Part shown: positions 8,893-18,271 of the stretch, one piece after another
Layout: each line of letters opens with the position of its first letter
Numbering within the stretch: position 1 is the first letter of the stretch
Origin: Klebsiella planticola ATCC 33531
Lineage (GTDB): Bacteria; Pseudomonadota; Gammaproteobacteria; Enterobacterales; Enterobacteriaceae
Length of the DNA: 64,000 nucleotides
Assembly: GCF_000735435.1 (NCBI RefSeq)
Contig: NZ_JMPP01000029.1
Coordinates: forward strand, 53,648 to 117,647
Direction: 5' to 3'
Made by a program: the position numbers and the translations under genes
The notes under the pieces: generated by a model
What the model was told of the DNA's origin: nothing
The model's input: only the letters and a program-made list of their open reading frames with translations
Databases searched by the model: none

Positions 8893-10182
8893 ATGTCTGC
8901 CAATAAATTACGCTCCTTATTACTTCTCACCGCGCTTGGGCTCGGCGTCAGCCAAAGCTATGCCGCGACTACCCTCAACGTCTGGATCCGCGCCAGCAAT
9001 GACTCGAAGAATATCTACAAACAAGAGGCGGAAAAGTTTGAAGAAAAAACCGGTATCAAAATTGAGTATTTCAACGCCACTACAGACTTTGAACAGCGGC
9101 TGGCGCGCGCCACTGCCGGCAACGCCTTACCCGATCTGATTTTTAACGATGCGGCCTCGCTGGGGCAGTTTATCCAGTTGGGTATTGCCGAAGAAATTGA
9201 CCCGCAAGCTATCGCCGGCGGCGACCAGCTATTCCAGACGGCATGGAAGAGTACTCGCTATATCGACGGTAAATACTATGGCGTACCGACCTCCGCGCAA
9301 ACTTTCGCCCTGTTTGTGCGCAAAGACTGGCGGGAAAAACTGGGGCTGCCGCAGCCCAGGAGCTGGGATGATATTCGGGCCCTGGCAAAAGCCTTCACCA
9401 CCCAGGATCCCGATGGCAACGGCAAAAATGATACCTACGGATTTATCGTTCCCGCCTCGACGACGCGCGGCTACGCCAGCTGGTTTATGAGCAGCTTTAT
9501 CTGGCAGGCGGGCGGCGATTTCGTTAAAGAAGAGAGCGGAAAATTCAGCGCCTCGCTTAATACGCCGGAAGTGGCTGAAGCGATGACCTTTATGCGCACC
9601 ATGATGTGCGAAAAAGTCACCCAGCCGGGCGCAATTAACGCCACCACCGCCGACGTTATCCCCTCCTTCCGCTCCGGGCAGAGCGGTATGTTCTTCAGCG
9701 GTCCGTACCATATTGCGCTGTTCGATAAAGACCCGGGTAAAGACAACTTTGAAGTGGTTCCGGTAGTGGGGCCGAAAGGCGAAGCCACTCTCGCTGAAGG
9801 TACCACGGTCTTTATGATGAAGAGCAGTCAACAAAAAGAGGCGGCGCGCCAGTTCATTGAATTCATGATCTCCCCGGAAGGCCAGGAGATCGGCATGGGT
9901 AAAGGCAGTCAGCATATTCCGGTGGTGCGTCTGCCGGTTAACAAGAACGTCGACGTTAAGGACGTTTATCAGGATGCGCGCTGGGAAACCTTCGCCCGGC
10001 TCTATAACGAGCAGGGACGCTACGTGCCGCAAATCCCCAACTGGACGCCGGTGCGTCAGGCGGCAGCCGAAGGCTTTAACCGCATTTTTGCCGACTGCAA
10101 CAGCGATATCGCCGCCGGGCTGAAGACTCTCGACGGCAAGGTTAACGCTGAGCTGAAAAAACAAAATGTGCTGGCTAACTGA
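8893..10182 (+). CDS. Oligosaccharide ABC transporter, periplasmic binding protein
   Basis: A 429-residue family-1 (MalE/UgpB-like) solute-binding protein. The ATG at 8893 is preferred over the in-frame GTG at 8866, because it sits about 10 bases after AAAGGA and opens directly into a signal peptide (cleavage after SYA, near residue 24). A DPDGNGKND loop around residues 175-185 resembles the calcium-binding loop of the alginate-binding proteins AlgQ1/AlgQ2 and other large-oligosaccharide receptors. It is first in a five-gene operon with two permeases, an ATPase and a cytoplasmic lyase-family protein. A uronate oligosaccharide ligand is inferred from that context. Confidence 0.88.
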   Translation: MSANKLRSLLLLTALGLGVSQSYAATTLNVWIRASNDSKNIYKQEAEKFEEKTGIKIEYFNATTDFEQRLARATAGNALPDLIFNDAASLGQFIQLGIAEEIDPQAIAGGDQLFQTAWKSTRYIDGKYYGVPTSAQTFALFVRKDWREKLGLPQPRSWDDIRALAKAFTTQDPDGNGKNDTYGFIVPASTTRGYASWFMSSFIWQAGGDFVKEESGKFSASLNTPEVAEAMTFMRTMMCEKVTQPGAINATTADVIPSFRSGQSGMFFSGPYHIALFDKDPGKDNFEVVPVVGPKGEATLAEGTTVFMMKSSQQKEAARQFIEFMISPEGQEIGMGKGSQHIPVVRLPVNKNVDVKDVYQDARWETFARLYNEQGRYVPQIPNWTPVRQAAAEGFNRIFADCNSDIAAGLKTLDGKVNAELKKQNVLAN

Positions 10183-10193
10183 GGACCTACGTT

Positions 10194-11135
10194 ATGACCC
10201 TGCATGAGACGAAATCCTCGCCGATAAAGCAGGCCGCTTCGCCTTACTCGACCGGATGGCTGAGTGCAAAGCGTAAGCGGGCGCTGATCCCGTGGCTGTT
10301 TTTAGCGCCTGCGCTAATTATTTTCAGCTGGTTTAAGTTTATCCCGATGGTTCAGGGTCTGGTGATGAGCTTTTACAAGGTCAACTTTAATCAGCCGAAC
10401 GAGTGGGTAGGGCTCGATAACTTCACCCGCGCTTTTTCCGACGTAGAACTGCACGCGGCGGTGGTAAACACCCTGCTGTACGTCGTGGTAACGATGTTTG
10501 CCGCGGCTATCCTGGCCTTCTTTCTCGCCATGCTGCTGGAAGGCCCGGCGCGCCATCTGCGTTTTATTCGCACCGCCATCTTTTTACCCGCGGTCACCAG
10601 CGCGGCAATCGTCGCCGAAATGTGGCGTATTTTATTCAACCCAACGCCCAACGGCGTGGTTAACCACATCCTGAGCTGGTTTGGCGTCGCCGACCAGGGC
10701 TTTCTTGCCAGTTCCGACCAGGCGCTGGGGGTCATCATGCTGCTGCACATCTGGAAGGCGGTGCCTTACAACATGGTGATTTTTATTGCCGGTCTGGCGG
10801 GGATCAGCCGCGATTTATACGATGCGGCGAACGTCGACGGCGCCAGCTGGTGGAACCGTCTGCGCTACGTCACACTGCCCGGCATGATTCCGGCGCTTTC
10901 GGTGGTGCTGATGCTCTCCTTTATTCGTGGTTTCCGCGTGTTTGCTGAGGTGTATGCCACCACCGGCGGGGGGCCGTCTAACGCCACGGAAATGGTCATG
11001 ACCCACATCTATAAATTGGGCTTTGAACAGTTTGACTATGGCTACGCTTCGGCGGTGTCGTTCCTGCTGTTCACCTTCACGGTTTTCTTAACCATTTGTC
11101 ATCTGACGCTGAAAAAACGTATCGCCCGTTACTAA
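10194..11135 (+). CDS. Sugar ABC transporter permease (MalF/UgpA type)
   Basis: A 313-residue inner-membrane protein with six predicted transmembrane helices after a basic cytoplasmic N-terminus of about 30 residues. The EAA-type loop (DAANVDGASWWNRLRYVTLP, about residues 208-227) contacts the ATPase. It starts 11 bases after the binding-protein gene and pairs with the next permease to form the membrane channel. Confidence 0.92.
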   Translation: MTLHETKSSPIKQAASPYSTGWLSAKRKRALIPWLFLAPALIIFSWFKFIPMVQGLVMSFYKVNFNQPNEWVGLDNFTRAFSDVELHAAVVNTLLYVVVTMFAAAILAFFLAMLLEGPARHLRFIRTAIFLPAVTSAAIVAEMWRILFNPTPNGVVNHILSWFGVADQGFLASSDQALGVIMLLHIWKAVPYNMVIFIAGLAGISRDLYDAANVDGASWWNRLRYVTLPGMIPALSVVLMLSFIRGFRVFAEVYATTGGGPSNATEMVMTHIYKLGFEQFDYGYASAVSFLLFTFTVFLTICHLTLKKRIARY

Positions 11136-11144
11136 GGAGCCGCG

Positions 11145-11984
11145 ATGTTAAGTAAACGTTGGGATACAGCAGGACGCTGGTGCATCTACGCGCTGCTGCT
11201 GATTGTCTTTGTCGGTCCGTTCTGGGGCATCGTCGCCACGGCATTCAGCGGTGCGCCGGTGAAACCGGGCGAGCTGCTGGCCTGGCCGAATCAGTTCTCG
11301 TTTGAAAACTTCATCTTTGCGTGGATGGATATTGGCGTCTGGCAGTATCTGCTGAACTCCATTCTGGTGGTGTTCTTTGGCACCGTTCTGCAGGTGTCGG
11401 TCAGCGCGCTGGCGGCGTATGCGCTGGCGCGTAAGAAGTTTCGCGGCGTGGCGCTGGTGAGCCTGGTGATTTTGTCCACCATGATGCTGCCGGAAGAGGT
11501 CATCGCGATTCCGCTGTACATGATTATTAACTGGCGGCTGCCGTTTATCGATGCCTCGCTCTACAACAGCTACCTCGGGATGATTTTGCCGGTCGTCGGC
11601 TGGGCGTTCTCCATCTTTGTCCTGACCGAATTTATGTCGGCGATACCGAAAGAGCTGGAGGAGGCGGCGCGTATTGATGGCGCTAACGAGTGGCAGATTT
11701 TCTTCCACGTCATTCTGCCGCTGGTGAAACCGGCGCTCGGCACGGTGGTGACCTTCGGCTTTATTATGATTTGGGACCAGTACCTGCTGCCGCTGATTGT
11801 GGTCAACCAGGACAGCCTGAATACCATTCCAGTGATCCTCGGCACGCTGCGTACCGATGAGAGCATCACGCCGAACATTTTTATCGCCATAACGCTGCTG
11901 GCGATGCTGCCCAGCATCATCGTCTACCTGGGTCTGCAAAAACATTTCAATCGCGGGATTATGTCCGGCGCGGTCAAAGGATAA
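11145..11984 (+). CDS. Sugar ABC transporter permease (MalG/UgpE type)
   Basis: A 279-residue inner-membrane protein with six predicted helices and an EAA loop (EEAARIDGANEWQIFFHVILP). Start ATG 11145 follows AAGGAGCCGCG, 9 bases after the first permease. It is the second half of the transmembrane pair of this importer. Confidence 0.92.
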   Translation: MLSKRWDTAGRWCIYALLLIVFVGPFWGIVATAFSGAPVKPGELLAWPNQFSFENFIFAWMDIGVWQYLLNSILVVFFGTVLQVSVSALAAYALARKKFRGVALVSLVILSTMMLPEEVIAIPLYMIINWRLPFIDASLYNSYLGMILPVVGWAFSIFVLTEFMSAIPKELEEAARIDGANEWQIFFHVILPLVKPALGTVVTFGFIMIWDQYLLPLIVVNQDSLNTIPVILGTLRTDESITPNIFIAITLLAMLPSIIVYLGLQKHFNRGIMSGAVKG

Positions 11985-11994
11985 GGAGTTACCG

Positions 11995-13089
11995 ATGGGA
12001 TCTGTTGTACTGAATAGCGTACGTAAATCGTATGGTGATGCGCAGGTGATTAAAGACGTGTCGTTGACTATCCCGGACGGCGAGTTCTGCGTCCTTGTGG
12101 GGCCCAGCGGCTGCGGCAAGTCTACGCTATTGCGCATGATCGCAGGCCTGGAGGAGATCTCCGGCGGGGAAGTGCACATCAACGAGCGTAACGTCACGGA
12201 AGTGGAGCCGAAGCTGCGCGACATTGCAATGGTGTTTCAGAGCTATGCGCTCTACCCGCAGATGACGGTGCGTGAAAATATGGGCTTTGCCCTGAAGATG
12301 GCTAAACTGCCGAAAGCGGATATCCAACAGAAGGTCAATGAAGCGGCGGCGCTATTGGGGCTGGAGCCGTTGCTGGAGCGCCTGCCAAAAGATCTCTCCG
12401 GCGGCCAGCGCCAGCGCGTGGCGATGGGGCGGGCGATCGTACGTAAGCCGCAGGTCTTCTTATTCGATGAACCGCTATCCAACCTGGATGCCAAGCTGCG
12501 TACCCAAGTGCGCGGCGAGATCCGCGAATTGCATCGTCGACTGAAAACGACCTCGGTATACGTCACCCACGATCAGATTGAAGCGATGACCATGGGACAG
12601 ATGATAGTCGTCCTGCGCGATGGGCGAATTGAACAGGCGGGTACCCCGCTGGAGCTGTACGACCAGCCGGCGAATCTGTTCGTTGCCGGATTTATCGGTT
12701 CGCCGGAGATTAACCAGCTTCCCGGCGAGGTCGTGCTGAACGGCAACGCGACCAGCCTGCGTCTTAAAGATGCCTCACTGCTGGCTTTGCCCGCGGGGTT
12801 ACGAGTGACCGACGGTCAGCAGGTGGTGTATGCCATTCGCCCTGAGCAGGTCAACGTGGTCCATGAAGCGCGCGACGATGCGCTGGCGGCGAAGGTCACG
12901 GCGGTGGAGAACACCGGTTCGGATATGCAGCTTTTCTGCGATACCGGCGGCGGGGCGTTTACATCGGTGTTCAAACAGCGTCTGGCGGTAAAAGAGGGGG
13001 ATAAGATCTGGCTACAGCCGAAGCTCTCGGGCGTGCACCTGTTCGATGCGCAAAGCGGTCAACGCATCGCGTGCCGGGAGGGCGTTTAA
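11995..13089 (+). CDS. Sugar ABC transporter ATPase (MalK/UgpC/MsmX type)
   Basis: A 364-residue ATPase with Walker A (GPSGCGKST, about residues 38-46), Q-loop (MVFQSYALYPQ), signature (LSGGQRQRVAMGRA), Walker B (VFLFDEP) and H-loop (VTHDQIEA). The last 120 residues form the regulatory OB-fold domain of carbohydrate-importer ATPases. It follows the second permease by 10 bases and powers this importer. Confidence 0.94.
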   Translation: MGSVVLNSVRKSYGDAQVIKDVSLTIPDGEFCVLVGPSGCGKSTLLRMIAGLEEISGGEVHINERNVTEVEPKLRDIAMVFQSYALYPQMTVRENMGFALKMAKLPKADIQQKVNEAAALLGLEPLLERLPKDLSGGQRQRVAMGRAIVRKPQVFLFDEPLSNLDAKLRTQVRGEIRELHRRLKTTSVYVTHDQIEAMTMGQMIVVLRDGRIEQAGTPLELYDQPANLFVAGFIGSPEINQLPGEVVLNGNATSLRLKDASLLALPAGLRVTDGQQVVYAIRPEQVNVVHEARDDALAAKVTAVENTGSDMQLFCDTGGGAFTSVFKQRLAVKEGDKIWLQPKLSGVHLFDAQSGQRIACREGV

Positions 13090-13090
13090 G

Positions 13091-14236
13091 GTGGCGATGA
13101 AGCTGTACACCCTTGATGAAACCTGCCTGGAAAACGCCCGTGCTGGCTTAAAACAGCCGTTCTCGCCATTGCAGCTGGCGCTGAGCAAGCTGGTGTCGGA
13201 GGCCGACATCCTGCGCCGCGAAGCGCCGGAAAGCGTGGTACACAAAAAACTGCGGCCGGCGAGCGGTGACGCGCACGATTACTACAGTCTGGGTACCTAC
13301 TGGTGGCCAAACCCACGGCGTCCCAACGGGCTACCCTACATTCGTCGCGACGGGCATATCAACCCGCAGTGTGAAAATAACGATACCGATACTTCGCGCA
13401 TTATCCGTATGTGCGAACGGTGTCTGACCCTGGGGCTGGCGTGGTACTTCACCGGCCAGCGCCAGTACGCACAGGCGGCGGCCGCGCAGATCCGCTGCTG
13501 GTTCCTCGATGCTGACACGCGAATGAATCCGCATCTCAACTATGGCCAGGCGATCCCGGGGATTGTTTCCGGCCGCGGTACCGGGTTGATTGACACCCGC
13601 TTAATGTGGATGGTGGTTGATACCATCGGCTTGATGAGTTCGGCGAACGTGCTGGATACCGACGATATTATCGGCCTGCACCAGTGGTTCCGCGATTTTA
13701 ACCACTGGATGTACTACAGCGAAATTGGCCACTCAGAGTACGTCTGGCACAACAACCACGGTACCTGGTACGACGCCCAGCGGACGGTGAACGCGCTTTT
13801 CTATGGCGATAAAGGGCTGGCGGCGCGGATCATCGAGCAGGGGATCACCCAGCGGATGGCGGCGCAGATTGACCAGGATGGCAAACAGACCATGGAGCTC
13901 GAACGTACCATCCCTTTCCACTACTCGCTGTTTAACCTGGAGGCGCATCTGCTGCTCAACCGCTACGCCGAACACGTTGAGTTTGACCGCTGGAACGCCA
14001 TCCGCGATGGGCGAGGAGTGAAGCAGGGGATTGATTATCTGGTGCCGTTTATCCGGGAACCGGATCTGTGGCCATACAGCGACCTGCAGGGGATTGTGTG
14101 GGATAGCGCGCTGCGGGTGCTGCTGCAGTCTGTGCGAGGGTATGCAAAACAAGCTGCCAGCTATCGTGAAGCGCTGAAATGCGTGCCGCAGGAGACGCTG
14201 CAGCTGAAGGAACAGCTAATGTGGTGCGCGGGTTGA
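13091..14236 (+). CDS. Cytoplasmic alginate-lyase-superfamily protein
   Basis: A 381-residue paralogue of the secreted lyase at 7129-8367, but with no signal peptide. Shared motifs are DYYS...YWWPNP (63-74), QAIPGI...GRG (153-163), HNNHG (Asn222, His223) and ELERTIPFHY (Arg272, Tyr278), so the putative Asn-His-Arg-Tyr set is intact. It would depolymerise imported oligosaccharides together with the heparinase-family enzyme. A GTG at 13091 lies 8 bases after GGGAGGG at the end of the ATPase gene; an ATG at 13097 with AAGGTGG is an alternative. Longer upstream starts would overlap the ATPase gene. Confidence 0.82.
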   Translation: MAMKLYTLDETCLENARAGLKQPFSPLQLALSKLVSEADILRREAPESVVHKKLRPASGDAHDYYSLGTYWWPNPRRPNGLPYIRRDGHINPQCENNDTDTSRIIRMCERCLTLGLAWYFTGQRQYAQAAAAQIRCWFLDADTRMNPHLNYGQAIPGIVSGRGTGLIDTRLMWMVVDTIGLMSSANVLDTDDIIGLHQWFRDFNHWMYYSEIGHSEYVWHNNHGTWYDAQRTVNALFYGDKGLAARIIEQGITQRMAAQIDQDGKQTMELERTIPFHYSLFNLEAHLLLNRYAEHVEFDRWNAIRDGRGVKQGIDYLVPFIREPDLWPYSDLQGIVWDSALRVLLQSVRGYAKQAASYREALKCVPQETLQLKEQLMWCAG

Positions 14237-14249
14237 GAGAAACGAACCG

Positions 14250-14282
14250 GCAAGCCGGATGGCGGGTGGCTATCCGGCTTGC
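14250..14282. repeat. REP-like hairpin between convergent genes
   Basis: Perfect 11-bp arms (14250-14260 and 14272-14282) enclose an 11-base loop. The core GCCGGATGGCG...TATCCGGC resembles a shortened enterobacterial REP element. No T-tract follows on either strand. It lies between the cytoplasmic lyase gene and yoaB and may protect both 3' ends. Confidence 0.6.
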
Positions 14283-14293
14283 TGAGTTGCCGC

Positions 14294-14638
14294 TTACACC
14301 GCGGCGATAATTTTAATTTCGACTTTGTATTCAGGCTTCATTAACGCGGCCTGAACGGTGCAGCGTACCGGGGCGTGACCGGCAACTACCCAGGCGTCCC
14401 AGGCTTTATTCATGGCGGCAAAATCGCTTTTGTCCGCCAGGAAAATGGTGGCATCAAGAATACGCGACTTGTTGCTGCCCTGTTTTTCCAGCACGGCGTC
14501 AATCTGCGCCAGGGTGTTCGCGGTTTGCTCAAAGGCATCCGCATCAAGGTTGGCCGGTACGCCGGTATAGTAGAGGGTCTGGTTGTGGATGACGACATCA
14601 GACCAGCGGGCTTCCGCATCGATACGCGTAATTGTCAT
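14294..14638 (-). CDS. yoaB: RidA/YjgF-family protein YoaB
   Basis: A 114-residue member of the YjgF/YER057c/UK114 family, close to E. coli YoaB from MTI to AAV. Relatives such as RidA deaminate reactive enamine and imine intermediates; the substrate of YoaB is not known. The 114-residue start (ATG 14638, after GAAGGAAAT) is chosen over a longer in-frame one because it matches the family length. The gene is divergent from yoaA, as in E. coli. Confidence 0.93.
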   Translation of the reverse strand: MTITRIDAEARWSDVVIHNQTLYYTGVPANLDADAFEQTANTLAQIDAVLEKQGSNKSRILDATIFLADKSDFAAMNKAWDAWVVAGHAPVRCTVQAALMKPEYKVEIKIIAAV

Positions 14639-14769
14639 TTTAATTTCCTTCGGTTTTATTCCATCAGACAGCGGCAAGACTGCCATAATGTTCTGCTCAC
14701 GTCACTACCCGGGCTGGTGAAACGACGCCCTCCCTGACATAATCACTGTCCAAATAACCAGGGGGCAAT

Positions 14770-16680
14770 GTGATCGACGATTTTGCAGCAGACGGCCAGC
14801 TGGCCAGCGCCATTCCGGGATTTAAACCGCGCGAACCGCAGCGCCAGATGGCGGTGGCGGTGACCCACGCCATAAAAGAGGCGCGGCCGCTGGTGGTTGA
14901 AGCCGGGACCGGTACCGGGAAGACATATGCCTATCTGGCGCCGGCGCTGCGGGCCAACAAAAAGGTGATCATCTCCACCGGTTCGAAAGCGCTGCAGGAT
15001 CAGCTCTACAGTCGCGACCTGCCAACGGTGGCAAAAGCGCTGAACTTCACCGGCAGGCTGGCGCTGTTGAAAGGGCGATCAAATTATCTGTGCCTTGAGC
15101 GTCTCGAGCAGCAGACTCTGGCCGGCGGCGATCTGCCGGTGCAAACCCTGAGCGACGTCATTTTGCTGCGATCGTGGTCTAATCAAACCATTGATGGTGA
15201 TATCAGCACCTGCGTCAGCGTCGCCGAAGACTCTCAGGCCTGGCCGCTGGTGACCAGCACCAACGATAACTGCCTCGGCAGCGACTGCCCGCTGTACAAA
15301 GATTGCTTCGTCGTCAAAGCGCGTAAAAAGGCGATGGATGCCGATGTGGTGGTGGTTAACCACCATCTTTTTCTTGCCGATATGGTGGTGAAGGAGAGCG
15401 GTTTCGCCGAGCTCATCCCCGAAGCGGAGGTGATGATCTTCGATGAAGCCCATCAGCTCCCGGATATCGCCAGCCAGTATTTTGGCCAGTCGCTCTCCAG
15501 CCGTCAGCTGCTGGATCTGGCGAAAGATATCACCATCGCCTACCGCACCGAGCTGAAAGATACCCAGCAGCTGCAAAAGTGCGCCGACCGGCTGGCCCAG
15601 AGCGCGCAGGATTTTCGCCTGCAGCTCGGCGAGCCCGGCTATCGCGGCAATTTGCGCGACCTGCTGGCGGACAGCAACATTCAGCGGGCGCTGCTGCTGC
15701 TCGATGATGCGCTGGAGCTGTGCTATGACGTCGCCAAACTGTCTCTGGGTCGTTCGGCGCTGCTGGATGCCGCCTTTGAACGCGCGACGATCTATCGTGC
15801 GCGGCTCAAGCGACTGAAAGAGATCAACCAGCCGGGCTTCAGCTACTGGTATGAATGCACTTCCCGCCACTTTACCCTGGCGCTGACGCCGTTGACCGTG
15901 GCTGAAAAATTTAAAGAGGTGATGGCGCAGAAACCGGGGAGCTGGATTTTTACCTCCGCGACGCTGTCGGTTAACGACGATCTTCGTCATTTCACCGCGC
16001 GGCTTGGCATCGAAGAGGCGGAATCGCTGCTGCTGCCCAGCCCGTTTGATTACGCGCATCAGACGCTGCTCTGCGTGCCGCGCAACCTGCCACTGCCGAA
16101 TCAGCCCGGTGCCGCGCGACATCTGGCCGCGATGCTCAAGCCGCTGATTGAAGCTAACGACGGCCGCTGCTTTATGCTGTGCACCTCGCACGCGATGATG
16201 CGCGATCTGGCGGAGCAGTTCCGCGCCACCATGACGCTACCGGTTTTGTTACAGGGTGAAACCAGTAAAGGGCAGCTGTTGCAGCAGTTTGTCAGCGCCG
16301 GCAACGCTTTGCTGGTGGCGACCAGCAGCTTTTGGGAAGGGGTGGATGTGCGCGGCGATGCGCTATCGCTGGTGATTATCGATAAGCTGCCGTTTACCTC
16401 ACCGGACGATCCGCTGCTGAAAGCGCGAATGGAAGACTGTCGCCTGCGCGGCGGCGATCCGTTTGACGAAGTCCAGCTGCCGGATGCGGTCATTACGCTG
16501 AAACAAGGGGTTGGACGTCTGATCCGTGATATCGACGATCGCGGGGTGCTGGTGATTTGCGACAACCGGCTGGTGATGCGCCCCTATGGCGCCGTCTTCC
16601 TCGCCAGTCTGCCGCCAGCGCCGCGAACCCGCGATATCCGCCGGGCGGTGCGTTTCCTCGCCGTGCCGCCGGCGAGGTAA
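14770..16680 (+). CDS. yoaA: DinG/XPD-type iron-sulfur helicase YoaA
   Basis: A 636-residue superfamily-2 DNA helicase. Walker A is AGTGTGKT (about residues 41-48) and the Walker B box is DEAH. Four cysteines between the helicase motifs (from CVSV to KDC) can bind a [4Fe-4S] cluster, as in XPD and DinG. E. coli YoaA works with the clamp-loader subunit HolC in tolerance of replication-blocking damage. The start is a GTG at 14770, after CCAGGGGGC. Confidence 0.95.
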   Translation: MIDDFAADGQLASAIPGFKPREPQRQMAVAVTHAIKEARPLVVEAGTGTGKTYAYLAPALRANKKVIISTGSKALQDQLYSRDLPTVAKALNFTGRLALLKGRSNYLCLERLEQQTLAGGDLPVQTLSDVILLRSWSNQTIDGDISTCVSVAEDSQAWPLVTSTNDNCLGSDCPLYKDCFVVKARKKAMDADVVVVNHHLFLADMVVKESGFAELIPEAEVMIFDEAHQLPDIASQYFGQSLSSRQLLDLAKDITIAYRTELKDTQQLQKCADRLAQSAQDFRLQLGEPGYRGNLRDLLADSNIQRALLLLDDALELCYDVAKLSLGRSALLDAAFERATIYRARLKRLKEINQPGFSYWYECTSRHFTLALTPLTVAEKFKEVMAQKPGSWIFTSATLSVNDDLRHFTARLGIEEAESLLLPSPFDYAHQTLLCVPRNLPLPNQPGAARHLAAMLKPLIEANDGRCFMLCTSHAMMRDLAEQFRATMTLPVLLQGETSKGQLLQQFVSAGNALLVATSSFWEGVDVRGDALSLVIIDKLPFTSPDDPLLKARMEDCRLRGGDPFDEVQLPDAVITLKQGVGRLIRDIDDRGVLVICDNRLVMRPYGAVFLASLPPAPRTRDIRRAVRFLAVPPAR

Positions 16681-16747
16681 TCTGTCGTAAAATGTGGTAA
16701 GCTGCGCGCCATTTTGTCAATCTGCTAGAGCGAGAGCGCGACAACTC

Positions 16748-17443
16748 ATGCGAATTTTGGCTATCGATACCGCCACGGAGGCCTGCTCCGCGGCGCTGTG
16801 GAATGATGGCACCCTTTGTGCTCATTTCGAAATTTGTCCCCGTGAACATACCCAACGTATTCTGCCGCTGGTGCAGGATGTCCTGAATGAAAGCCATGTC
16901 TCACTGACTGAGCTCGATGCCCTGGCCTTTGGCCGCGGGCCAGGCAGTTTTACCGGCGTACGTATTGGCATCGGCATTGCTCAGGGGCTGGCGCTGGGGG
17001 CGGAACTGCCGATGATTGGCGTATCGACCCTGGCTACCATGGCGCAGGGCGCATGGCGTAAAACCGGGGCCACCCGCGTTCTGGCGGCCATCGACGCCCG
17101 AATGGGCGAAGTGTACTGGGCTGAGTATCAGCGCGATGAGCAGGGCGTCTGGCACGGCGAAGAGAGCGAAGCGGTGCTGAAGCCTGACGCCGTTCGCGAA
17201 CGTCTGCAACAGCTGGACGGTAGCTGGGCAACGGTAGGGACCGGCTGGCAAGCCTGGCCCGATCTGGCGAAGGAGACTTCGCTGGTCTTAACCGACGGTG
17301 ATATGACGCTACCGGCGGCGGAAGATATGCTGCCGCTGGCCTGCTACCTGCTTGCCGCCGGGAAAACCGTTGCCGTAGACAAAGCCGAACCGGTTTATTT
17401 GCGTAACGACGTGGCGTGGAAGAAACTTCCTGGCCGTGGATGA
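16748..17443 (+). CDS. tsaB: tRNA t6A biosynthesis protein TsaB (YeaZ)
   Basis: A 231-residue ASKHA-fold protein of the same length as E. coli TsaB. It begins [17 protein letters not shown] and keeps the [12 protein letters not shown] motif. TsaB is the non-catalytic partner that binds TsaD and TsaE to make N6-threonylcarbamoyladenosine at position 37 of ANN-decoding tRNAs. ATG 16748 is used; an in-frame start 54 bases upstream would add residues the family lacks. Confidence 0.95.
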   Translation: MRILAIDTATEACSAALWNDGTLCAHFEICPREHTQRILPLVQDVLNESHVSLTELDALAFGRGPGSFTGVRIGIGIAQGLALGAELPMIGVSTLATMAQGAWRKTGATRVLAAIDARMGEVYWAEYQRDEQGVWHGEESEAVLKPDAVRERLQQLDGSWATVGTGWQAWPDLAKETSLVLTDGDMTLPAAEDMLPLACYLLAAGKTVAVDKAEPVYLRNDVAWKKLPGRG

Positions 17444-17481
17444 ATCTCAGTAAATATAAGACTGAGAGAAGGAGTCGCATC

Positions 17482-18063
17482 ATGGCGGGTCAAAACAAAG
17501 CAGTACGTTGGTTATTAGCGGGCGCCGTTGCCGTCGCGTTAAGTGGATGCGTGTCGGTGCCGGACGTGATTAAAGGTTCCAGCCCGACGCCACAGCAAGA
17601 TTTAGTCCGGGTCATGGCCGCGCCACAGCTCTACGTGGGTCAGGAAGCCCGTTTTGGCGGTAAAGTCGTCAACGTGCAGAATCAACAGGGTAAAACCCGT
17701 CTGGAAATCGCCACGGTTCCGCTGGACAGCGGTGCCCGGCCTGAGCTGAACGAAGCATCACGCGGGCGCATCTTCGCCGATGTGAACGGCTTCCTCGACC
17801 CGGTTGATTTCCGCGGCCAGCTGGTGACCGTCGTTGGCCCGATTACCGGCGTTGTTGACGGAAAAGTCGGCAGCACACCGTACAAATTTATGCTGATGAA
17901 TGCGACCGGCTATAAGCGCTGGAACGTGGTGCAGCAGGTGGTTATGCCGCCGCAGCCCATCGACCCGTGGATGATCGGTCCGCGTCCGTGGGCTTACGGT
18001 TATGGCGGCTGGGGCTGGTACAACCCGGGCCCTACGGAAGTCAGAAATGTTGTAACTGAATGA
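17482..18063 (+). CDS. yeaY: Slp-family outer-membrane lipoprotein YeaY
   Basis: A 193-residue lipoprotein with a hydrophobic leader ending in an LSGC lipobox, then a Slp domain starting [17 protein letters not shown]. The glycine/tryptophan-rich end ([12 protein letters not shown]) is typical of YeaY. E. coli YeaY is a sigma-E target of unknown function. Start ATG 17482 follows AGAAGGAGTCG, and a very strong terminator follows the gene. Confidence 0.93.
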   Translation: MAGQNKAVRWLLAGAVAVALSGCVSVPDVIKGSSPTPQQDLVRVMAAPQLYVGQEARFGGKVVNVQNQQGKTRLEIATVPLDSGARPELNEASRGRIFADVNGFLDPVDFRGQLVTVVGPITGVVDGKVGSTPYKFMLMNATGYKRWNVVQQVVMPPQPIDPWMIGPRPWAYGYGGWGWYNPGPTEVRNVVTE

Positions 18064-18084
18064 TTTTGTAGTTTTTGTAAGCTA

Positions 18085-18121
18085 AAAGAAACAGCGGCTT
18101 GTCCGCTGTTTCTTTATTTTT
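18085..18121 (+). terminator. Strong intrinsic terminator after yeaY
   Basis: Perfect 13-bp arms (18085-18097 and 18103-18115) with a 5-base loop are followed by ATTTTT. It separates yeaY from fadD. Confidence 0.92.
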
Positions 18122-18181
18122 GGACCCATAAGAAAAATAAATAGTGACGCGCTTCGCAACCTGTAAAACGCCTAATTAATA

Positions 18182-18198
18182 AACTGGTACGCTGAGTT
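18182..18198. promoter_or_regulatory. FadR operator upstream of fadD
   Basis: AACTGGTACGCTGAGTT closely resembles the remembered E. coli fadD FadR site AGCTGGTATGATGAGTT and the consensus AACTGGTCNGACCNGTT. It lies about 75-90 bp before the GTG start, so FadR (27665-28384) should repress fadD until long-chain acyl-CoA is present. Confidence 0.8.
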
Positions 18199-18271
18199 AA
18201 TATAATGTTAACAGAATGTTTGTTGATCAGGGGCTGTGATGACGACGAATAACTATTTCAGAGGTGATGCA

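Noticed and set aside
11148..12224. 358-codon minus-strand ORF
   Set aside because: Antisense to the second permease and ATPase genes of the lyase locus; its His/Arg/Gln-rich product matches no family.
15079..16191. 370-codon minus-strand ORF
   Set aside because: Shadow of yoaA, with low-complexity Gln/Arg content and no recognised motif.
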